Assembly (NCBI GenBank): GCA_015680685.1
Contig: MNCI01008071.1
Coordinates: 208,227-272,226, forward strand
Direction: 5' to 3'
DNA: 64,000 nt
DNA from: Gnetum montanum
Taxonomy: Eukaryota; Streptophyta; Gnetopsida; Gnetales; Gnetaceae
This document shows, in pieces, positions 23,467-35,170 of the stretch. The stretch's first letter is position 1, and each line of letters starts with the position of its first letter. Made by a program: the position numbers and the translations under genes. The notes under the pieces are model-generated. The model was not told the DNA's origin. It saw only the letters and a list, made by a program, of their open reading frames with translations, and made no database searches.

Positions 23467-25137
23467 ATCNTTTTACCTTTAAGTCACAATGTTGATACTA
23501 AGGTATGTTTCTTTTGATATGGTAGGCAATGAGACCAGTTCATCCATGCATCCACCAATTTCTATGGTTTCTCTTAGCTTGGAAATGTATAGTCCCTTTC
23601 TAATAAGAACTTTAACAAATCGATGACTGGGGATTTCTCAAACTAAGGAAGGACTCATGGATTGAAAAGGGTGTGACTTCAAAGGAACTTGATGCTTTTG
23701 TGTTGGTCATTCTCTTAGGTGCTTGAATGTTTCTTCTTGAGTTTTTCTTGCCATTTTGATGTTACCCAATTATTGGAAGCTGAGACAATAAAAATAATAA
23801 GTCTTTGCATGGTGTGGTTCTCATGCATAAAATCACAAAACTCAAAAAAAATGGTAAGTGAAAAAAAAGTGAGAATTCAAAGCATACCCCTTAGATGAAT
23901 AAACTTGGGCTACAAGCACTGGTTATGGAACCAAAAGTGTTCCCTCTAACTAATGCCCTTCTCGCTTCCCATTCTCTCCTTTGTTTCATTGGAATGGTGG
24001 TGGCTCTTGGAGTGTGCATTCTTGTTGCCCAAGTGGATGGTTTAACTGAATGCGTTGATGCGAAGTCACTGGATGTGGTTGGTTTGAGGCCAGAGTTGGA
24101 ATGAGATTTACCAAGTCACATTAATCATCAAACACACAAGGGTTGTACACCACCCTGTTCCTGGGATTCTTTCCATTTCTCTTCTCTCCATCCTTCTCTC
24201 CATTGTTCACCTCATTGTCTGTTGTATCATTGGTGTATATATGTTGGTTGATGCATTGTTTCTTTTTGGTAAATTCTTGTGGTTAAGACTTTAACTCTTG
24301 TTCCAAATGACATTCCCAGGGCCTATAGACTCTTTGAATGTGGGTTTGTTAGGGCATTAAGGGCATGAGCCTACTTTGGAGAGGACCCACTGACATTCCT
24401 ATTTGGAACATTAGTTAACTTCTTTCCCTTAACATTGTGCAATTAATTTTATTTTGCTCATTACCATCTTGACATCCCTTTCCTCGATGTCATAGTTGTC
24501 CCTTTTTATCTATCTTTCTTACTCATTTTCTTTTTCCATTCTAATGCTACCAGAGGTTCGTGATTAGTCATGGGGGTACGGGGCTTGATTTTTTCGATTT
24601 TCTCCTAGCTCCAAAATTTTTTATTTTCTTCCTAACCCCTACACCTTCGGTAGTCATTAGTCACATATTCCCAGATCCATATGAGCCATACCACAACCTA
24701 GCCAATGAGTTTACACCAAAGCAAGGTATCAATTACATGATGATTCAATTACCCTTGCTAATATATGATTGTGTTGTGTGTGCAAATGGTGGAAATGCAA
24801 ACAACAGATTGGATCTGGAGCAAACACTTGGAGTGGAGCCATGCTAGATGCAACAATGCAAGGAGCAAGATCGATGGTGCGTTTATGGATGGATAAGAAA
24901 GGTGCAATCTTGGCATTGGAAGTAGCAACATTTCTTTCTCTCTCTCTCTTTCTCAGCTGCCAACAAAGGCCTAATGTCATTGTAATAAGGTGTTCATCCT
25001 TGTTTTCATGAACACCAATTTTGTCAAGTCTTGTAATAATGATCCGTTCACATGTCATTCCATTAGTTCCATTCCCCTCAATAATTCTGTAACTACTTGA
25101 TATTATTATAAGGAACTAGAGGATGAGTTTTCATTCA
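23467..25137 (+). other. Non-coding 3' region of element 2
   Basis: No supported gene; open frames at 23895-24104 and 24560-24847 lack domains. Contains the shared block GGGCATTAAGGGCATG with TTTGGAGAGGACCCACT (about 24352-24392), a second PPT-like TTAGTCATGGGGGTA (24564-24578) and a short CT-rich run near 24930. Confidence 0.5.
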
Positions 25138-25149
25138 GTCATGGGGGTA
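25138..25149 (+). promoter_or_regulatory. Polypurine tract of element 2
   Basis: GTCATGGGGGTA directly before the 3' LTR, as in element 1. Confidence 0.75.
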
Positions 25150-26083
25150 TGATGAGACACGATATCGCAACTGTCGCGATATCATGTCATCCCCTACGAT
25201 ATCGTGTACATGATATCGCGGTCTATCACCAAATCTATAAATAAGAGGCAGCACTCCCCTGATTTCTGGTAGTAGGCTAAAAGTAGCGAAGCTCTGGCAG
25301 ATTGATCACCCCAGAGATAGAGTATTTTCCATATGCCTGCAATAGGAGTCCCCAAGTGAACGGATCTTTATTCGAGCATCTTTGTACTTGAACGCAAGTT
25401 GTGTACGGCAATAAAGACGAGCTTTGTGGATAAACCTTGCAAACATGGATAGGTTTTATTACATGTTATTTATTACCTATTGTTAGCGCGGCATGAGTAG
25501 GACTTGGTTATGAGCATTGACGAATGTGTACGGCTAACCAAGGAATCGGCTACTCATCACGATTATATTTTCTCACCCTTATCTTCTAGAACATGGGATG
25601 AGTACAACTTGATTATGAGAATCTATAGATGTGTATAGCTAGTCAAGAAATTGACTGCTCATCACACATAGGCTAGTTAGGTGCCTCAGTACAACCACTT
25701 TGAGCACGTGTGTTACGTGTGGTGATCCTAGTAACAATTAGCATTTGGTAGCCACAGTTGCATAGTTTAGGGTATGTATAGTAAGTGGAAATAGATGCTG
25801 ACGCTAGTTAATTAAGGCTTAGGACATTAGTTAGAGTTAGCTAGTTTCTCAACCCTTTGCTCTTAGCGTAGAAGACATAAAACCAGAAAAGACCAAAAAA
25901 ATCATATACCTTGGACTTACTTAACCATACACCGTGACAACAAGTAAGTCTGGGAAGACAATGAATGATTAACCCCAAGTGTTCCATGGGGCGTTTAGGC
26001 ATTTAGTCTGCTGAGTTCAACCGGATCGCGTGTGCTACGCTCGTTTCGTATGGTTGAGTGTAGGGGTACCTTGCCACTCATCA
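25150..26083 (+). repeat. 3' LTR of element 2
   Basis: 934 bp, closely similar to 19032-19995, with fewer GATATC units in U3. Starts TGATGAGACACG, ends CACTCATCA, then target duplication CTTAT. Confidence 0.9.
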
Positions 26084-26429
26084 CTTATGGTTGAATATCC
26101 TAATTTTCTCTTGCTTAATCTACAAAAAAATCTAAGCGAGAAGAATATCTAGAAATTAAATCTTATTTTATTAATACTTACCTTCATTTATAGGTAATGA
26201 TGAGAGGTGAATTAAATTTCTACCAACCACCAATAATCAATCCTAACTAAGATCACACAAATCGCAACTTATTTATGGCTGTGGTAATGAGAAAGATCAC
26301 ACAAAATTGTGAAGGTGAAGAAAATTAAATTTTTTTTAATTGTATTATCCAAAAATATTTTACCTTTCTCATTAACATATAAATTAACCAATGAAAGAAA
26401 ATAAGAAGGTTATGAATAAAAGTGAGGTT

Positions 26430-27000
26430 AAGATACTCCTTGATCTTCATCAACCTCATGGATTCATGAAAGCAGTTGTAGTTGTGCCATAAGGGGCATA
26501 TGATCAGATGACCTTGTTTGGGATGGTAGGGCTTCATCTTGCTTCTCAATTGCTTCCTTAGGAATTAACTCTAATAGCTTGATAACTTGGAAGAATTAGA
26601 TATTCTACAAAATATAGTCTAAGGTCCTGATGAAGAATGACATTGACCCATCTTCATTAGTCATGGCATCATAATTAGTGAATAATGGTTTTTAATGAGT
26701 ACCATCCATCAACATCATCTATTTTTGAATTCTAGTATTTAACTTGTCTATTGAAGATTCAAAATAAACATAATATGCTCTAGCCAATGAAATTACATAG
26801 TGGATTAATGTGAACATCTTCTAAAATTGGTATAAGAATTCGCAACATTCTTGTAGGCATAGAGCATTAGTATTCGAATCTTGTAATTATGTTAGGATGT
26901 AGGGGTATTGATATTCATGTTAGTTCAAGGCCCAAGGTAGATATAGTAGTTGTTGTCTTTAATTAGTTAGAGACCTTGTAAGCATGTTGTATGTGGCCAT
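26430..27000 (-). pseudogene. CCR4-type exonuclease domain remnant in copy 2
   Basis: Starts MATYNMLTRSL, followed by LPWALN, HEYQYPYILT, SNTNALCLQECCEF (about 26998-26830). The middle of the domain is deleted. Then come FIRTLDYI, KLLELIPKEAIEK and ALPSQTRSSDHMPLM (about 26640-26480). It keeps the terminal SDH motif that copy 1 lost, and the YN and LQE motifs, but lacks the GDFN segment. Sharing the domain at the same site relative to the LTRs shows that the cargo entered the family before both insertions. Confidence 0.8.
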
Positions 27001-29727
27001 CATTATTCTTGGATTCTTAGATTCTCTCTTGGGTTATTTCTCCTCATGGGTATCATACACCTTATCGGAACAAGATTATGATTCTTCATGATATTCTGCT
27101 ACATGATCTAGTTATAGGCTAAATTGGTATACATCTTCTTGACTATTCTATTTTACTATCTCATTGATTTGTTGGATCAGTAAGCATTAACTATATTACC
27201 TAGACATTTAATGACTTTTCTACCTCCCTTAGGATACTGACTCTAGTAGTGTAATAAATGACATACTAGGGGCTAGTGTTCTAGGACTATCTATTTGTAG
27301 AGGTTAAGAACCTAATCCTAAGGTCTAAGATAGCCTAAGAGTTTAGATTTGTTGGTCCTAATAATTGAATTATTAGGCATGGTTAGTCACTCTAAGCTAT
27401 GACCTCTAAAGACATGATTTAAGGCATTACCTAATTATTAGATATCTAGATTATCAATATGACCTCATCAATAACTTTAGAAGGCCAAAAAATATTAGAA
27501 ACAATCATTCATATATCAGAAATGGACATCGTATGCCTAGGTTATGCTAAATTGAGTCTCCAAGGGTCTTAAGCCATAGTTTTGGGGCAAAGAGTAAAAA
27601 CTATTTTTCAGAGCTATGTGGGATAGACCTAACTACTTTGCCATTACGGTCAAGAGATTGAAATATATTGAAAATAGCTCTTTGTTTACTAGAAAACGTT
27701 TTATAGAATCAGAAGTAACAGCTTTTGAAATCTAGATGTTTGGGCACAAAATCTAAGACTTCATAGGAGGTCATCCATACTAGTACTACTTCATGATCAA
27801 GATGCTTATTTATAGAATTTTTATTTTGGTTGTTGCCAACTAATTTAATTTGATTGGTTATTACATTTTGAAATTTAAAATTTTCTCCTACCTTTCAAAA
27901 TGTTAAATTCAATTTTTTTCTATATATTTTTTCTTTAATTAACAAGCTTTTTGAAATTTTCAAAATGATGGAAAAGGTCAAATGCTGAATTTGCTAGAGG
28001 CAGTATTTGAGGGTGGTGACAGTGGTTGAGATCTTTGAAAGAGGCAGCATTTAATGCTGTTCATAGTGGCCAAGATCGTTAGAGGAGGTAAGATCCTCTG
28101 ATGTTGCCAATGACCACAACCATCGTGGGCCTGGAATTTTCAACTAGAGATGCAATGAAGGCGGCGATGGTAGGGCACAGAGGGTGGCTGAGTTGGCTGG
28201 CTATGTGAAGGCAGAGTAGGAGGTGGCTGCAGGTGGAGCAAAAAGAAGATTTTTGTACACATTGGCGGACAATGGAAGGTGGAAGCATAACGATGTAAGA
28301 TGATGTGTGTGTTGGTGATGTGGTGAGGAAGGCGGGAGCACAACGATGCAAATTGACGTGTGTATTGAGGAAGGCAGCAACCAGTACGGTTGCTACATGG
28401 CCCTTGCCAGACACCCGTGACCCCTTAGGATGGGGGTGAGACCATTATTGGGCCTACGTAGCCCCTGTATAGGGGTACACAGCCCCCTTGATAGGCTTGT
28501 GCGGTCCAGTATGGGCAATGCGGCCACTTGCACGGGCCTCACGGAAATAGGTAGATTAGCATAGCCAAGCCAAAAATTTGAAATCATTTTTGAATTTATT
28601 ATTGTTTTTAATTAATTTTTTATTTTTATTTTACTTTTAAGTTATTATTTATATATAAAAAGTAGTCTATAATGTAGCAATTTAACTTGGTGGTTAGGTG
28701 ATTAAGTGAGAGGTCTTAGGTTTGTTTCTAAGATCCAAACTTTTGGCCTTAGGTTTTTTTTTCCCAATCTTTTTATTATTATTTTATTATGACATGTAAA
28801 ATGGGAAACTTCAAACGGTGCTATCTTCTAAATCGTAAGTACTACGCATTTTGTATAGTTTTAGGGTTCAAAAACTAAGTCGGATTTTCAAGATTTAAAA
28901 AGACCAATATAGCTTATTTTGCTATAATGCACATCAATACAGTAGTATAATAGCAACATGAGGATTTTAGGTGACTTACACTTGGTTATAAATGATATAC
29001 CAACTTTTAGACAAAATGTAACACATATACCTAATAGTTTTGTAAGTGTGATGTAGGTCTATCTTTTCACATCATGACTATTCCTTAATGAGGTACTAAG
29101 GTGAAGGTTAGTAAAGTAAGACATCATAACATTACTCATTAAGTATTGAATCTCTTACTAAAAATCTTTATTAGTTGAATAGGGATGATACAATCTTATA
29201 GTTAGCTTGAATTCCTTAAACTTATTAATGCATAGGTCCTAAGTAGAGGAGGGTGATAAGTTCCAAAAGAAACAAAGTCCTAAGACTTAGGTCATAGCTA
29301 TTAGCCTTCATGGGGGAACTTAACAATGACCTTAATTTAATTAACATTCTACCAATGCTACAAGATAGGTAAGAGTTGAACAAATTTATTGTTGTCTTAC
29401 TAGGGTTTCTCATACTTGATGTACCTTACTAAAGCATCATAAGATCTCCTAGTTGTCGATATCCATAAAATTCACTACAAAGAAATCTTGTTGGTTGGCG
29501 GGATCCTTCTTGAATATGATGCGCATTCATGGTTTTCTTGTAGGTGTGTGGTCTTGACTCATTTGTCCATAAAAATCATTTGAAGAATATTTTTTGGATT
29601 ACATCAGTCATCTCAAACATAAGGCACATTTGGTGGTGGTCTATGGCTCTTCTTGGATTGTGGCTTCATGGTTTGTCATTATATTGTAGTTGGTTTTTGA
29701 TTTTGATTGGCTTTTCGGTTGTGGTTT
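27001..29727 (-). other. Non-coding leader region of CCR4-carrying copy 2
   Basis: Corresponds to 5400-8285 in copy 1. Open frames at 28079-28587 (minus) have no domain and no counterpart. A tRNA-like remnant GGTGGTTAGGTGATTAAG with AGAGGTCTTAGG is near 28690-28725. Confidence 0.45.
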
Positions 29728-29741
29728 GCTGTGATACCAAA
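29728..29741 (-). promoter_or_regulatory. Primer binding site of CCR4-carrying copy 2
   Basis: Minus-strand TTTGGTATCACAGC next to the 5' LTR, matching the Met-type site of copy 1 with few changes. Confidence 0.75.
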
Positions 29742-30260
29742 TGTGACATTTTATTTCCAGATGTCATGACAAATGTCAAGTATACATTAAATTCAACATT
29801 ATGCATAAAATAATATTAAGGAAAATGTAAACAGAAAATGAAAATAATGCTTTATTAATACGGAATAATGTATTTGGATTATGTTCTAAGGGTTCCTTGG
29901 GGTCATCCTTCTTCAGCATCTATTCCTTAGAGGCAATCCAACACTGCTACCATGGTTAGGCCTGTAACTAACTAGAAGGGATGACTAGTCATCTTTTTGT
30001 CTTGCTTCACTTAGCACCTATTACTTACCTTCCTTGGATTTGCAACTCTATGTTGATATGATTCCTAATGCCCAAGTATAAATACCTTATGTTAAACCCT
30101 CAAAGGACACATCAAGAGACATCCCTAATATTACAATACATCATTTTGAATCTTAATTACAACTTTCTCCTTTAGGTGATATTACAATAATACAACACTT
30201 GTTATGAAGAAACACCATCTTTATTATGGAGCAATACCATTTGGGAATGGAAATCTAATA
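29742..30260 (-). repeat. 5' LTR of CCR4-carrying copy 2
   Basis: About 519 bp, homologous to 8300-8873 and more diverged. The outer end is decayed (ATCTAATA instead of ATGTGACA), so the boundary is approximate. Confidence 0.75.
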
Positions 30261-30759
30261 GTAGGCTTGCTTATTATCCTATAAAATTTTCCCTTTTAAT
30301 TTTATTAGGACCTTTTTATTACATACAATACTACTAGCATGTATCCATTTTGACAATCCTACCTGAAGCCTATTTCAACACCATATAAGATAGTAGGCTT
30401 GAGTGTTGTCCTATAAATTTTTTCCTTTAGATTTATTAGGATTTTTTATCATATAAAATACAACTAGCTTATCTCCATCTTGACCATCTTACCTTAATCT
30501 TATTTCTTATATCTTTATCAATTTCACTATGTGGTTGGAGCATTGTAGAATTGTTTGTAGTGAGGGACTTTCTAGCTTTCAATTCCCACTTCTATTTTAC
30601 TATTGTTTATGTTATTAGGAATTTTTTATCATATAAAACACCATAAGTCTATCTTCATTGAAAATCCTACATTAATCTTGTTTCTTATATCATTATTAAT
30701 GTTGTAGTATATGAGTTAGAAATGTACAACCATTAGTTTTGTAATCCCTTAAAACTATT
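30261..30759. repeat. Degenerate tandem repeats of about 130-220 bp
   Basis: Three related segments begin near 30258, 30388 and 30612. They share TAGTAGGCTTG, CCTATAAA-TTTT, TTATTAGGA, ATCATATAAAA and CTTAATCTTATTTCTTATAT. No coding sequence seen. Target flank of element 3. Confidence 0.45.
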
Positions 30760-31635
30760 TGATGAGTAGCAAGGTACCCCTTACACCCAACTATACGAAT
30801 CACAAGCATTCACACACAATCCAATCGAATTCTGTGGATGGGACTAGTTATGCATCTAGATTATTATGTGTTGATCGCAGTTTGCTGTCTTCCCACTTGG
30901 ACTAGTGATAGCTTTGTCACATATGGTTTAGTCAAAAGTGAGGCATATGATATTTGATGTTGTTCGGCCTTATGCTACTCCTAATGAGAATGAAGAAATC
31001 AATTATTTAAGCTAATTAACAATAGAAAGTAAAGTCTAAACTAGCCTATGTGTGATGAGTATTAGTTCCTAACCATTCATCCATGCCTTAGATTTCGTGC
31101 AACTACTGCTAGGATTACCAAGTGTGCCATTATTGGGCATACCAAACAATAACACCACAGGGTTACCAAGTAATTACACTTAAGCACTTGTGATTAGTCA
31201 TACTCATTTTACTTAATGACAACAATAATAAAGAGCAATAAATGATAAGCATTAACTAAGGGAAACATTAAGCATTTAAGTAATTAAAAACAATAATAAA
31301 GCTAAGTGGATGCTGCAATGATGAAAGTAATCTTGATTTTTATTGCCAAACATGTAATGTGTCCAAGTACATCACACTCGAATAAGGATGTCATACAATC
31401 ACTTAACATCACACTTTAGGCATGCACTAGAAACTTAACAAAACTTGAAATCTATCTTCTTTCTACTACTAAAAACCTATATGAACCTATATCCCAACTA
31501 TGCATCCGAGTGTTGTATTTATAGCCTAGCATAGAAGGGGTGATATCAAATCCATGAAATTGGAGGTTGTGCCCTAATATCGGATACTTGACATTACCAC
31601 TTTGATATCAAAGCCCTACTAAACATGATTCATAA
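30760..31635 (-). repeat. 3' LTR of element 3
   Basis: 876 bp. Left end TGATGAGTAGCAAGG is the complement of the usual ...CTCATCA end. The right end reads TTATGAATCATG on the minus strand (G to T in TGATG). GATATC sites are partly decayed. TATA GCTATAAATAC is near 31515. Confidence 0.85.
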
Positions 31636-31647
31636 TACCCCCATGAC
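31636..31647 (-). promoter_or_regulatory. Polypurine tract of element 3
   Basis: GTCATGGGGGTA on the minus strand, directly adjacent to the 3' LTR. Confidence 0.75.
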
Positions 31648-31822
31648 TAAATGAAAACTCATCCTCAAGTTAAACAAAATGAGGAATAAGTTCTTTACAA
31701 AATATTGGGAAGGTATGAGATTATTGACTAACTTAAAGAAACATAAAAATTGACTCTTCCATGCTATAGTGGTGTTTTACAAAAATGGATACAACATAAT
31801 AAAACAACAAAAGTGGGAAAGC

Positions 31823-34520
31823 TCATGTAGTTCCTACAGATGGTGACTCTTCCATTGGCTGCCTCCCTTTGTGGTTAGGCTTCTAGAATTTTTCGAGATT
31901 TAGGAGTGCCTGCAACTTCTCCTCCTCCATTCTTAGGTCATGTACTATCTAGGCTGATGAGTTGATGTGTGGTGGAACTAGTACATCCCAAAGACACAAT
32001 AGCTAAGGGAACATTTGATTTACTTTCACATATGATGATGCAAACTATCATTGTTCCTCAAATGATCTAGCCTTTTCTTTTAGTTCATAATAATTTTTTA
32101 ATCTTTTGGCCAAGTTCAAGGCTACATCTCTTTTCCCATGGTAGTGAGCCTTAATTGTATCTAATTCTGAGTTTTTCCATGTGAAGTTTTTGTAGAACAT
32201 CTTTCCTATTTGCAAATGCTTTTTCATATAGGACATAGGTGGCTGCTACTTGTTGTTCCAACTCATTTCTAGGCTAACTCACTATTAACATGGCAAGGTT
32301 TTCATAACAAAGCTTAGCCAATGCCATGTATTCTTTCAAATCTTCAATTTGTAGATCCTTATTCTTCACACCTGCTTGGTGGACCAGGGCATAGCTATCC
32401 AAGATGGGCTACTAGTTAGGATTCTACGTTGACATAGAACTGATGAAGGCCTTTGCCATCTAGATTTCTTTTTCATTAATCTATTCATAGATGTCAATCT
32501 TGTCTCAGAAGTACTCCTTTAGCTTCTCATGCTTTTTGGCCTTGTTTTGCATGCACTTATCTCAATTGCAGACTTTTGGCGTATTACATGCACCTCCTCC
32601 ATTAAGAGGGTCTTACTCTCTTTGGCCAATCTAATTATATCCTAGTTGACCCTCACTACTTGCTCCCTCAACTAGTGAATACTTTCTTCTAAAATGTTTT
32701 TCTATTTCTTAATAGTGGTCAACCTTGCATTATCAGTAGCAAGTTACTTTTTTTTCTACTTGTGTAGTGGTCAATGCCTTCACATGGGCATGTGCTTGTG
32801 CTTCAGTGGTTGAGGCATTCTAGACCACTTTCTCCTTTTCTTGTTTGGCAACTTTATTCTATTCAATCATTCAGCCCAACTAGTCTATTTGAAATGCTTC
32901 CAATTGGTTAGGCACAATGAATTGGGAAGAATCCCTTCTTTCATCTCTCAAGGTGATGAACTCTTATTGCAATCTATGCACTTCTACTTGTGTATGTTTT
33001 ACCCTAGTCTATACCATGATTAGTTTTCCTTTTTTGGCCATGAGGTTGAAATGTACTGCAGTGACATCATTGGGGATGTCAAATAGAGTTTTCATAACTT
33101 ATCTAGTTTGCAGCAATTTTTCAAGCACATCCTCATGGGCCGCAAGAGTCATTGAAGTCCTAGCTAACATTTATTCATCTCTAGTTCCACTCAAGTCTAT
33201 CAAGGGTACAATGAGCACATTAAAGAATTCTTTAATTTGATCTATGATAACTTTTGCTATGCCTACCACATCTTGGTGCTACATGACCACAAATGTGGCA
33301 CCTTCTTCTATTTCAAGTGCAACTTGAAAAGATGCAACATTTTTAGAGATCTGCTATGAGCATTGGACTTCTTCTCCTGATTACAAAGAAATATGTCCCT
33401 TTATGGATCAACAAAAACTGTAGGCTGCATGGCATCATTGATGACTCGAAAGAGGTTTGAATCATCTCTACCTCCCAAACCAAGAGTTTCATCTCTTCTC
33501 TATAGATGGCTTATTACAGGCCTATAATCTTGCGGTGGTGGTGGTGGTGGTGGAACTTGTGGCTCTTACCCTTGTTCTGGTTCTTTCTCTAGTTCCTTCT
33601 ATAGCTCTTGTTCTAGCTCCTTTTCTAGTTCATCACCAAGGTCTTTTCTTGGTGCTGTTCAGTTGAGAAACTTAGAGAAAGAAGCATTTTGAGCCCTTCT
33701 AGGAACATCATTGGTATAACCCAGGATTCGAGCACACTTGCATAGTTTTCTAATTTGGCAAGGAAATGGAAATGTTAGCTTCTTTTCCTTTCTTTCCTCG
33801 AACCACCTTTGAATTTCCATGAAGTACAACTAGGCAAGATTGGTATTGTATTTGACCATCAAGATTGCACTTCCTTTGGCAACAAAAGTTGATATTTTGT
33901 TGAGCCATTTAGTTGGGAAGAGGTGGTATGTGCCAATTTTAAAGTAGATAATCTCTTCTAGAGTTAACTCATTATATATTTTTTTTCTTTATTATATGTC
34001 TGCTTCAGCCATAGTTTCTTCGTTTTTGCATCAGACCTTGTGGATAGATGCACTACCTTGGCCCCCACATTAGGTATTTTCAAGGCTTTTACAATGGTCT
34101 TAATTGAAAAGGAGATAGAAAATCTACCAATGTTGACTGAGGTATCATTCCCCACTTTTAGAGAGGATGTATCATAGAGGGAATGCCTAAAGTTAAGTTT
34201 TGACTTCCTCAGGAACAAATGCCATGAATGGCCAGAAGTTCATTTCCATAATGACCATGGTCAACATGGATCTCTCTCGGATGGCTTGGAGGCATTATTG
34301 GGATAATGTGTTATCCTTTCACATGAGCCTATAGTTCTATAGCCTCCACTTGAATTAACTACCCTAAAGTAGGAGCCTCTTGATGAATGTTAAATGATTG
34401 GGCCCTTTTTTCTTCATGCTCAGATGGTGGGCCTTGTTCTCCTAGTTTGCCTCTGCCACCTCTCGAGTGTTTTCTTGCACCCTACCAAGGTCCTTCTTGT
34501 TCTCCTCTTTTTGGAGCTAT
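31823..34520 (-). pseudogene. ORF2 of element 3: conserved accessory protein
   Basis: 2,698 bp on the minus strand, homologous to 13859-16546. The start codon has become ATA (APKRGEQEG against ALKRGQQGG). Matching blocks: KVVHLSTRSDAK with KLWLKQTYNKEKK (about 34075-33990), ELTLEEIIYFKIGTYHLFPT, ILGYTNDVPRRAQNASF, and the C-terminal KNSELDTIKAHYHG with ELKEKARSFEEQ (about 32190-32050). The C-terminal half looks coiled-coil forming. The stop lies in the same context as in element 1. Many stops; not functional. Function unknown. Confidence 0.65.
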
Positions 34521-35069
34521 TTTTAATCAATCAAGGAATTATTTTTACTAAGGTGTTTTCCATTTATCCTCAACAGGTCTATCCCTTACCCATGACCCTA
34601 GTTCTAGTAAGTTCTTAGCTAATGTAATTTCAAAGTTAGAATAATTTCAAGAAAAATGTCCAAAAAGTGCTAACTTCTTTTATGACCCTTTGCAATTGGC
34701 TTCTTTTTCCTTATGCATGGCTTATAATGACAGTTATGAACCCTTGGGTGAGATAATTAAAAGTTCTAGCATAAATATAATTGATTGTTCAATAAGATAC
34801 TTAAGGTTTTTAATGTTCTTACCCTTATAATACCTTTTTGGCGATAGGAAATTTAAAAAAATTGGTATAAGTTTTCCACACAATCATCCTTCCTTGAATA
34901 AATTAAACACTCCAAGATCAAATAGGTTCAAAAATCATGAAAATCAAAGTTGCATGGAGCAAGATATCACATGTGGAAGTTGGTTGCACAGAGCTCTTTG
35001 TCAAGAAAAAAAAATTGCAAAAACTCCCCTACTTTCAATTGATGATAATGAAATTTTTGAACATCATGG
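34521..35069 (-). other. Leader between internal module and ORF2, element 3
   Basis: AT-rich, no supported ORF. Corresponds to 13346-13858 in element 1, including the GATTA(C/A)A(G/A) context before the ORF2 start. Confidence 0.4.
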
Positions 35070-35170
35070 GGATGCTATATATATATTTTTATGGACCTGA
35101 TATTGGGTAGCTGACATTGGGTATTCAATATCGACTCCCACCTGATATCGAGTAGTTAATATCAAGGGTC
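35070..35170 (-). promoter_or_regulatory. Internal promoter-like module before ORF2, element 3
   Basis: On the minus strand: CTCGATATCAGG, GTCGATATTGAATAC and CCCAATATCAGG, then CATAAAAATATATATATAGC. This is the same order as at 13255-13345 and as in the LTR promoters. Confidence 0.5.

Larger units (their letters stand above)
19032..26083 (+). mobile_element. TGATGAG-family LTR retrotransposon, element 2 (gag-protease, no RT/integrase)
   Basis: 7,052-bp element with LTRs of 964 and 934 bp and perfect target duplications CTTAT (19027-19031, 26084-26088). Order: LTR, primer site, gag (20135-22453), aspartic protease (22454-23466), about 1.7 kb non-coding, polypurine tract, LTR. No RT, integrase or ORF2 is present. 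It inserted in CCR4-carrying copy 2. Confidence 0.9.
18627..30260 (-). mobile_element. CCR4-carrying LTR element copy 2, interrupted by element 2
   Basis: Left part 18627-19031 and right part 26089-30260 are halves of one element, split by element 2 (19032-26083) with target duplication CTTAT. After removing the insertion the order matches copy 1: 3' LTR, polypurine tract, CCR4 remnant (26430-27000), non-coding leader, primer site, 5' LTR (29742-30260). The leader region has no ORF I can support. No target duplication is visible because the left LTR is truncated. Confidence 0.8.

Noticed and set aside
24560-24847. 95-codon open frame in element 2 3' region
   Set aside because: It begins at a PPT-like motif, has no domain and no counterpart in elements 1, 3 or 4.
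28079-28587. Overlapping minus frames of 64-111 codons
   Set aside because: Low-complexity, not conserved in the sister element, no domain.
33530-33660. Run of Val/Leu codons suggesting membrane segments
   Set aside because: It is a GGTGGT/TTCT-rich stretch antisense to the threonine/arginine-rich part of ORF2 in element 3.
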